This document shows, in pieces, positions 5,704 to 8,956 of a stretch of 8,956 bases of DNA (the stretch's first letter is position 1; each line of letters begins with the position of its first letter). The notes under the pieces were generated by a model. It did not search any database and was not told the DNA's origin. It worked only from the letters and a program-made list of their open reading frames with translations. Source of the DNA: SHLJ01 sp041618535 (GTDB taxonomy: Bacteria > Bacteroidota > Bacteroidia > Flavobacteriales > Flavobacteriaceae); NCBI GenBank assembly GCA_041618535.1, contig JBFKFP010000117.1, positions 1-8,956 on the forward strand, in the 5' to 3' direction. The position numbers were made by a program, and so were the translations under genes.

Positions 5704-6723
5704 CTAAATATTATACAGAGAGTTCAGTTTTTGGATTTGTTCAGGCCTCCCCAATACGATAACCTTTGAGTTCGGAACAAGTTTTTGATCTGCTTCCGGA
5801 TTGACTATATAATCTCCTTTCGGCCCTTTATAACCGATCACGTTGCAACCGGTTTTTCGCCTGAGATCCAGATCCCTGATGGTCTTTACCGAGGATGTAT
5901 CGTAAAGCCTTTCGACATCTAATTGTTCGATGTTAATATTTCCTTCCCCAACAATGGAAAGGTTATCTATGAACTCGATCAAATCAGGAATGACAACCAG
6001 GGAAGCCATATGATCTCCACCTATTTTATCAGGCAAAATCACGTTGTTAGCTCCAGCAAGTTTTAGTTTGCTGTAACTAGTATCTTGGGAGGCCCTGCTG
6101 ATTATATGGATTTTATCATTGATCTGCCTTGCTGAAAGCACGACGAATAAATTATCGGCATCATTTGGAAGAGCTGAGATCAGGCAGCTGGCTCTTTTAA
6201 TACCGGCCTGAAACAGCACCTCATCATCATCTGCATCGCCATGAACAAATGGCATCTCATCACTTCTGAATTTATCAACAATTTCCTTCTCTCTTTCAAT
6301 GACCACAAAATCCTTGTTGTACGCGTGCAGTTTTTTGGCCGCCTGCTTTCCATTTCTTCCATATCCACAAATAATGATATGGTTGTTAAGGTTATCGACA
6401 ATTTTTTGCATTTTCTTTAATTTTATTTCTTCGGCATCATTTCTTGAAACGATATATTCGGTGATTACCTTTATGGCATAACCCACAACTATGAAACTGG
6501 TCAATATCAGGAAGATGGTAAATACCTTGGCTTCTGTGTCAAGGGGTTTTACCTCACCAAATCCAACTGTGGATATGGTGATGACCGTCATGTAAAATGA
6601 ATCAATCCAGGAATAGCTCGTAAGGGCCTTAAACCCGACTATACCAATAATAAGAAGTCCGGCCAAAAGGCTTACGGCCAAATTGATCCTGGACCAGAAT
6701 GCTTTTAATAGGGAATTAGCCAT
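5704..6723 (-). CDS. Two-transmembrane potassium channel with cytoplasmic RCK (TrkA-N/TrkA-C) domain
   Basis: A 339-residue MthK-like channel subunit. Two membrane helices (about 12-34 and 66-90) flank a pore helix and a selectivity filter TVGFGE (52-57), a variant of the K+ channel TVGYGD. The RCK N-lobe follows, with a Rossmann-fold nucleotide motif GYGRNG (120-125) after HIIIC and an acidic residue E143 ending the second strand. The TrkA_C-like lobe covers about 255-339 (INIEQLDVERL ... KVIVLGRPEQI). Such proteins form tetrameric channels gated by ligands at the RCK ring (Ca2+, nucleotides or c-di-AMP in different members). Which ligand acts here is not evident. M105 sits just before the RCK domain, where MthK has an internal start making free RCK subunits. 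The gene starts 3 bases after the PspC gene, implying translational coupling. The ion preference is inferred from the filter. Confidence 0.93.
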   Translation of the reverse strand: MANSLLKAFWSRINLAVSLLAGLLIIGIVGFKALTSYSWIDSFYMTVITISTVGFGEVKPLDTEAKVFTIFLILTSFIVVGYAIKVITEYIVSRNDAEEIKLKKMQKIVDNLNNHIIICGYGRNGKQAAKKLHAYNKDFVVIEREKEIVDKFRSDEMPFVHGDADDDEVLFQAGIKRASCLISALPNDADNLFVVLSARQINDKIHIISRASQDTSYSKLKLAGANNVILPDKIGGDHMASLVVIPDLIEFIDNLSIVGEGNINIEQLDVERLYDTSSVKTIRDLDLRRKTGCNVIGYKGPKGDYIVNPEADQKLVPNSKVIVLGRPEQIQKLNSLYNI

Positions 6724-6726
6724 GAA

Positions 6727-6954
6727 TTACAGATCGAAAACTGAACTCCTCTTTGTATAGATCAAATCCTTGATCCTTATCCAAAAGGCGATGAACAAAT
6801 ATAAAGCAAAACCAAATCCAAGGGTAACGAAGGTGAGGTAAATAAATGAGGTGCGGACCACCCTGGCTCTTATCCCCAGCCTGTCTGCTATTCTCTGACA
6901 AACATAGAACCCGTGTTTCTGAAAATACAGCAAAACAGCATAAAACCATTTCAT
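6727..6954 (-). CDS. Small PspC-domain membrane protein
   Basis: A 75-residue protein that is mostly one PspC domain. It has the family pattern of an N-terminal amphipathic part (FYVCQRIADRLGIRARVVR, about 16-34) followed by one hydrophobic helix with a GFG kink (TSFIYLTFVTLGFGFALYLF, about 35-54) and a charged tail. PspC in proteobacteria is an inner-membrane stress sensor of the phage-shock response. Stand-alone PspC proteins in Bacteroidota are common and usually uncharacterised. No PspA or PspB gene is present, so a classical Psp response is not implied. It lies 18 bases after the DUF2851 gene and 3 bases before the channel gene, so the three are probably one transcript. A longer overlapping frame starting upstream (6976) was rejected because it does not encode the PspC pattern. 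Confidence 0.82.
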   Translation of the reverse strand: MKWFYAVLLYFQKHGFYVCQRIADRLGIRARVVRTSFIYLTFVTLGFGFALYLFIAFWIRIKDLIYTKRSSVFDL

Positions 6955-6972
6955 GTGTGCAATTTACATATT

Positions 6973-8241
6973 TCAACTTAAAATTTCATTTCCAATTTCA
7001 CATTGCATGCATTTATTCTTATCACAATAATTGGATTTGAGTTCAACCGCAGCCTGTGATTCAGCAGCATTTTTAACTTTGATACCAATTGAAGAAAAAC
7101 CAGAAACTATTGCATTTGATTCCGAAGAGAGTTCAGCTGCGACGCCAAAATCAGTCAAATTTTTACCCCTGCCCAAAAAATCTCTGTAGGCATTCCTCAG
7201 GGGTATCGCCACGTTCAAGACTAAACTGGTCTGCTTCTCACGGGAAATCGACTTAATTTTTTCAACAGATGGTTTTCCGAATTTATAATGATCTGACCAG
7301 TATGATGATGCAGTTACTTTAAACAATTGAATCATCTCCTCGGCACGCTCAGATTCAGTTATTTCAGAAAACAAATGCGAATTTTTATTATAGATTCCCG
7401 CGAGTTGAGACAACCGGATAGTGGGAAAACCATCGGGCCTTAAGCGCAGAAACCTGATGCGGATTATATTACGATTATCCAAATTGTATTTCCGTTTTAA
7501 GAATTTGTATCGATGCGCGAGTAATTCTGAATAAGAATCCTTCTCCTTAATGTTTAAAAGGCCTGCCTGACCAAAAAAAAGGGCTTCTAACGAAAGAAGA
7601 TCCGGCTTCAGCTTTAAAACGATCCTGAAATCAAAACTTTTAGCCATGCTGAAAAAAGCCGCTGCATTAACAGGTCCGGCCAGGTATTTTGCCAAACAGG
7701 CGAAGGTGGTTGCCTCCCAATCCTGATCCAATTGCCGATGCATGGACAGAATCTCTGAAGACTTGCGTTGAAGCCGGAGAAAAAAGAGTTTTTGGAACCA
7801 GTTGCTTATAACATGATCATTCAGTGACGAAATTTGGGTCTCACAATTGATCCATTTCAGCGGACGCATAAAAAAGTATTCATATTGACTGAAGACCTGG
7901 GACGTCACCAGGGGGTTCAATTCAAGGGTAGGCACCAGTGTTCCGTGGCAATTATAAACCTCGGTATCAAAAGTCCAAACCACATGCAGGATAACCGAAT
8001 CGTACACTGGGTCCTTATGATGACCATGAAGATACCAGTGAGATGCCTTTGTATGGAATTCGACATTCCCGGCCCAGGAGATCGAACCGATGGTTAACCG
8101 GGCATTTAGAATGTCCGGACCGGCATTGGTATTGACTTGACCATAATCGGTTATTCTAATCGGTTGGCCATCGGTAGTTCTAATTTTTTCAGATCTGAAC
8201 TTCTTATATCTCCATATGTAATATAGAAAATTTTCTCTCAT
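6973..8241 (-). CDS. DUF2851 family protein
   Basis: A soluble protein of 422 residues recognisable as DUF2851, a Bacteroidota family of unknown function. I place the start at the ATG at 8241 (MRENFLYYIWRYKKF), where family members normally begin. A reading frame extended to 8256 would use TTG and add five residues without support. Conserved blocks are NTNAGPDILNARL (37-49), WAGNVEFHTKASHWYLHGH (56-74) and YDSVILHVVW (80-89). The C-terminus carries a cysteine motif C-x4-C-x2-C (C406, C411, C414). The GPD...NVExHxK arrangement loosely recalls PD-(D/E)XK nucleases, and the cysteines could bind metal; both are unproven ideas. No signal peptide or membrane segment is seen. It heads a tight cluster with the PspC and channel genes, 55 bases after the histidine kinase. 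The function is unknown. Confidence 0.85.
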   Translation of the reverse strand: MRENFLYYIWRYKKFRSEKIRTTDGQPIRITDYGQVNTNAGPDILNARLTIGSISWAGNVEFHTKASHWYLHGHHKDPVYDSVILHVVWTFDTEVYNCHGTLVPTLELNPLVTSQVFSQYEYFFMRPLKWINCETQISSLNDHVISNWFQKLFFLRLQRKSSEILSMHRQLDQDWEATTFACLAKYLAGPVNAAAFFSMAKSFDFRIVLKLKPDLLSLEALFFGQAGLLNIKEKDSYSELLAHRYKFLKRKYNLDNRNIIRIRFLRLRPDGFPTIRLSQLAGIYNKNSHLFSEITESERAEEMIQLFKVTASSYWSDHYKFGKPSVEKIKSISREKQTSLVLNVAIPLRNAYRDFLGRGKNLTDFGVAAELSSESNAIVSGFSSIGIKVKNAAESQAAVELKSNYCDKNKCMQCEIGNEILS

Positions 8242-8296
8242 TACATGAAAGTACAAAACCCGGGGCTAAATCAAATAGAAAATATAGATTATTTTC

Positions 8297-8956
8297 TCAG
8301 CCTGCGTTTTGGATCTTGTTCCCATAGAAACTCAGGAGATCATGAAATTCATTTGGATTGAAGGGCTTGGTCATAAACCCGTTCATCTTATACTTTGAAG
8401 TTTTTATCCTTGCTTCTTCCTGTGCAAAAGCTGTCAAGGCGATTATCGGAATACCGGCCTTGATCTTATTAGGCAGTTTCCTGATTATTTTAGTTGTCTG
8501 ATAACCATCCAATACCGGCATCTGAAGGTCCATTAAAATTAGGTCATAATCCTCTTTTTCAAGTGCCTCTAGCAGTTCTTTGCCATTATTAGTGATAGTA
8601 AAGAAAATCTCCCATTTGCCGAAAAGCTTTTTCAATACCATTTGATTCAACCTGTTGTCCTCGGCTACTAACACCTTAAGGGTTATCGGTTTAGAAATAG
8701 TGCCATTCGGCTTTGTCCTTGGTTTAGAAACCGAGGCCGGGTCAGCCAGTTTGAAGTCGATTTCAAACCAGAAGGCTGATCCTTCTCCGGGGGAACTTTC
8801 TACCATGAGCTCGCTGCCCATGTAGTGCAGGATCTTTTTGCTGATAGTCAGTCCAAGTCCTGTCCCACCATATAATCTGGAAGTATTGAATTCGGCTTGC
8901 ACAAAACTTTCGAAAATTTCTTTCTGTTTTTTTAGAGGTATTCCAATTCCGGTATC
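8297..8956 (-). CDS. Hybrid sensor histidine kinase, C-terminal part (partial, runs off the window)
   Basis: The frame is open to the window edge, giving 219 residues of a larger protein; the N-terminus (sensor and dimerisation/His domains) lies beyond 8956. The visible part begins inside the HATPase domain at the G1 box DTGIGIP (1-7 of the visible part), continues with the F box IFESFVQAEF and the G2 box GGTGLGLTISKK (30-41), and ends that domain near 68. After a linker of about 25 residues a receiver domain (about 94-212) follows with acidic pair E99/D100, phospho-acceptor D143 in DLILMDLQMPVLDG, T175 and K197 in MTKPF. The protein ends just after the receiver, with no HPt domain, so phosphotransfer probably goes to a separate HPt protein. 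An internal GTG at 8902 is not a real start because the kinase motifs continue upstream. The signal and target are unknown. Confidence 0.93.
   Translation of the reverse strand, partial: DTGIGIPLKKQKEIFESFVQAEFNTSRLYGGTGLGLTISKKILHYMGSELMVESSPGEGSAFWFEIDFKLADPASVSKPRTKPNGTISKPITLKVLVAEDNRLNQMVLKKLFGKWEIFFTITNNGKELLEALEKEDYDLILMDLQMPVLDGYQTTKIIRKLPNKIKAGIPIIALTAFAQEEARIKTSKYKMNGFMTKPFNPNEFHDLLSFYGNKIQNAG

Noticed and set aside
6716..6976. 86-residue minus-strand frame overlapping the PspC gene
   Set aside because: It is in another frame from the PspC-domain protein and shows no family features, while the 75-residue frame carries a clear PspC pattern.
8278..8296. 7-bp inverted repeat gaaaata/tattttc right after the histidine kinase stop
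   Set aside because: The stem is entirely AT-rich apart from one G-C pair, with no T run afterwards; too weak to call a terminator. The nearby TCTATTTG misses the promoter consensus at one base and has no TTG at the right distance.
8297..8902. Stand-alone short response regulator starting at 8902
   Set aside because: The apparent start is GTG inside a continuing frame; upstream codons encode the DTGIGIP and IFESF boxes, so this is the end of a larger hybrid kinase.

Overview
The window looks like an ordinary core-chromosome segment of a Bacteroidota bacterium, most likely a member of the Flavobacteriaceae. Three things point that way. The gene order rpsU - xerC - hpf - tRNA-Thr - tRNA-Tyr is typical of that group. 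The recognisable promoters follow the Bacteroidota pattern (TTG, about 19 bp, TAnnTTTG). Every start codon lacks a Shine-Dalgarno sequence except that of rpsU. All genes lie on the minus strand, packed tightly, so transcription runs from high to low coordinates. I see no mobile element, CRISPR array, phage gene or defence cassette, and no gene-free stretch over about 110 bases apart from the RNA-gene and control region at 188-290.

Region by region, in transcription order. (1) 8956-8297: the C-terminal part of a hybrid sensor histidine kinase (end of the ATPase domain plus a receiver domain), cut by the window edge. (2) 8241-5704: a compact cluster of a DUF2851 protein, a small PspC-domain membrane protein and a two-helix K+ channel with a cytoplasmic RCK/TrkA regulatory part; the gaps are 18 and 3 bases. 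(3) 5595-1894: a second compact cluster of an AGCS-family alanine/glycine:cation symporter, a membrane-anchored helix-hairpin-helix (ComEA-like) protein and an acyl-CoA dehydrogenase; the gaps are 9 and 12 bases. (4) 1811-1617: rpsU, with its own promoter, a strong Shine-Dalgarno and an intrinsic terminator. (5) 1517-291: xerC and hpf, ending in a terminator. (6) 268-1: a promoter and two tRNA genes, Thr(TGT) and Tyr(GTA), that in related genomes lead into tuf and the secE-nusG-ribosomal protein genes.

Functionally, the low-coordinate third concerns translation and chromosome maintenance: bS21, the hibernation factor, tRNAs and Xer dimer resolution. The middle and right parts concern membrane transport, ion conductance, lipid or acyl-CoA oxidation and signalling, with no single obvious pathway linking them.

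I did not find a convincing undescribed system. The most interesting signals are regulatory. One is a tRNA promoter whose -7 box abuts the hpf terminator hairpin. Another is the lone strong Shine-Dalgarno at rpsU, which fits bS21 autoregulation. A third is a perfect 15-bp inverted repeat inside the first 20 codons of the helix-hairpin-helix gene.
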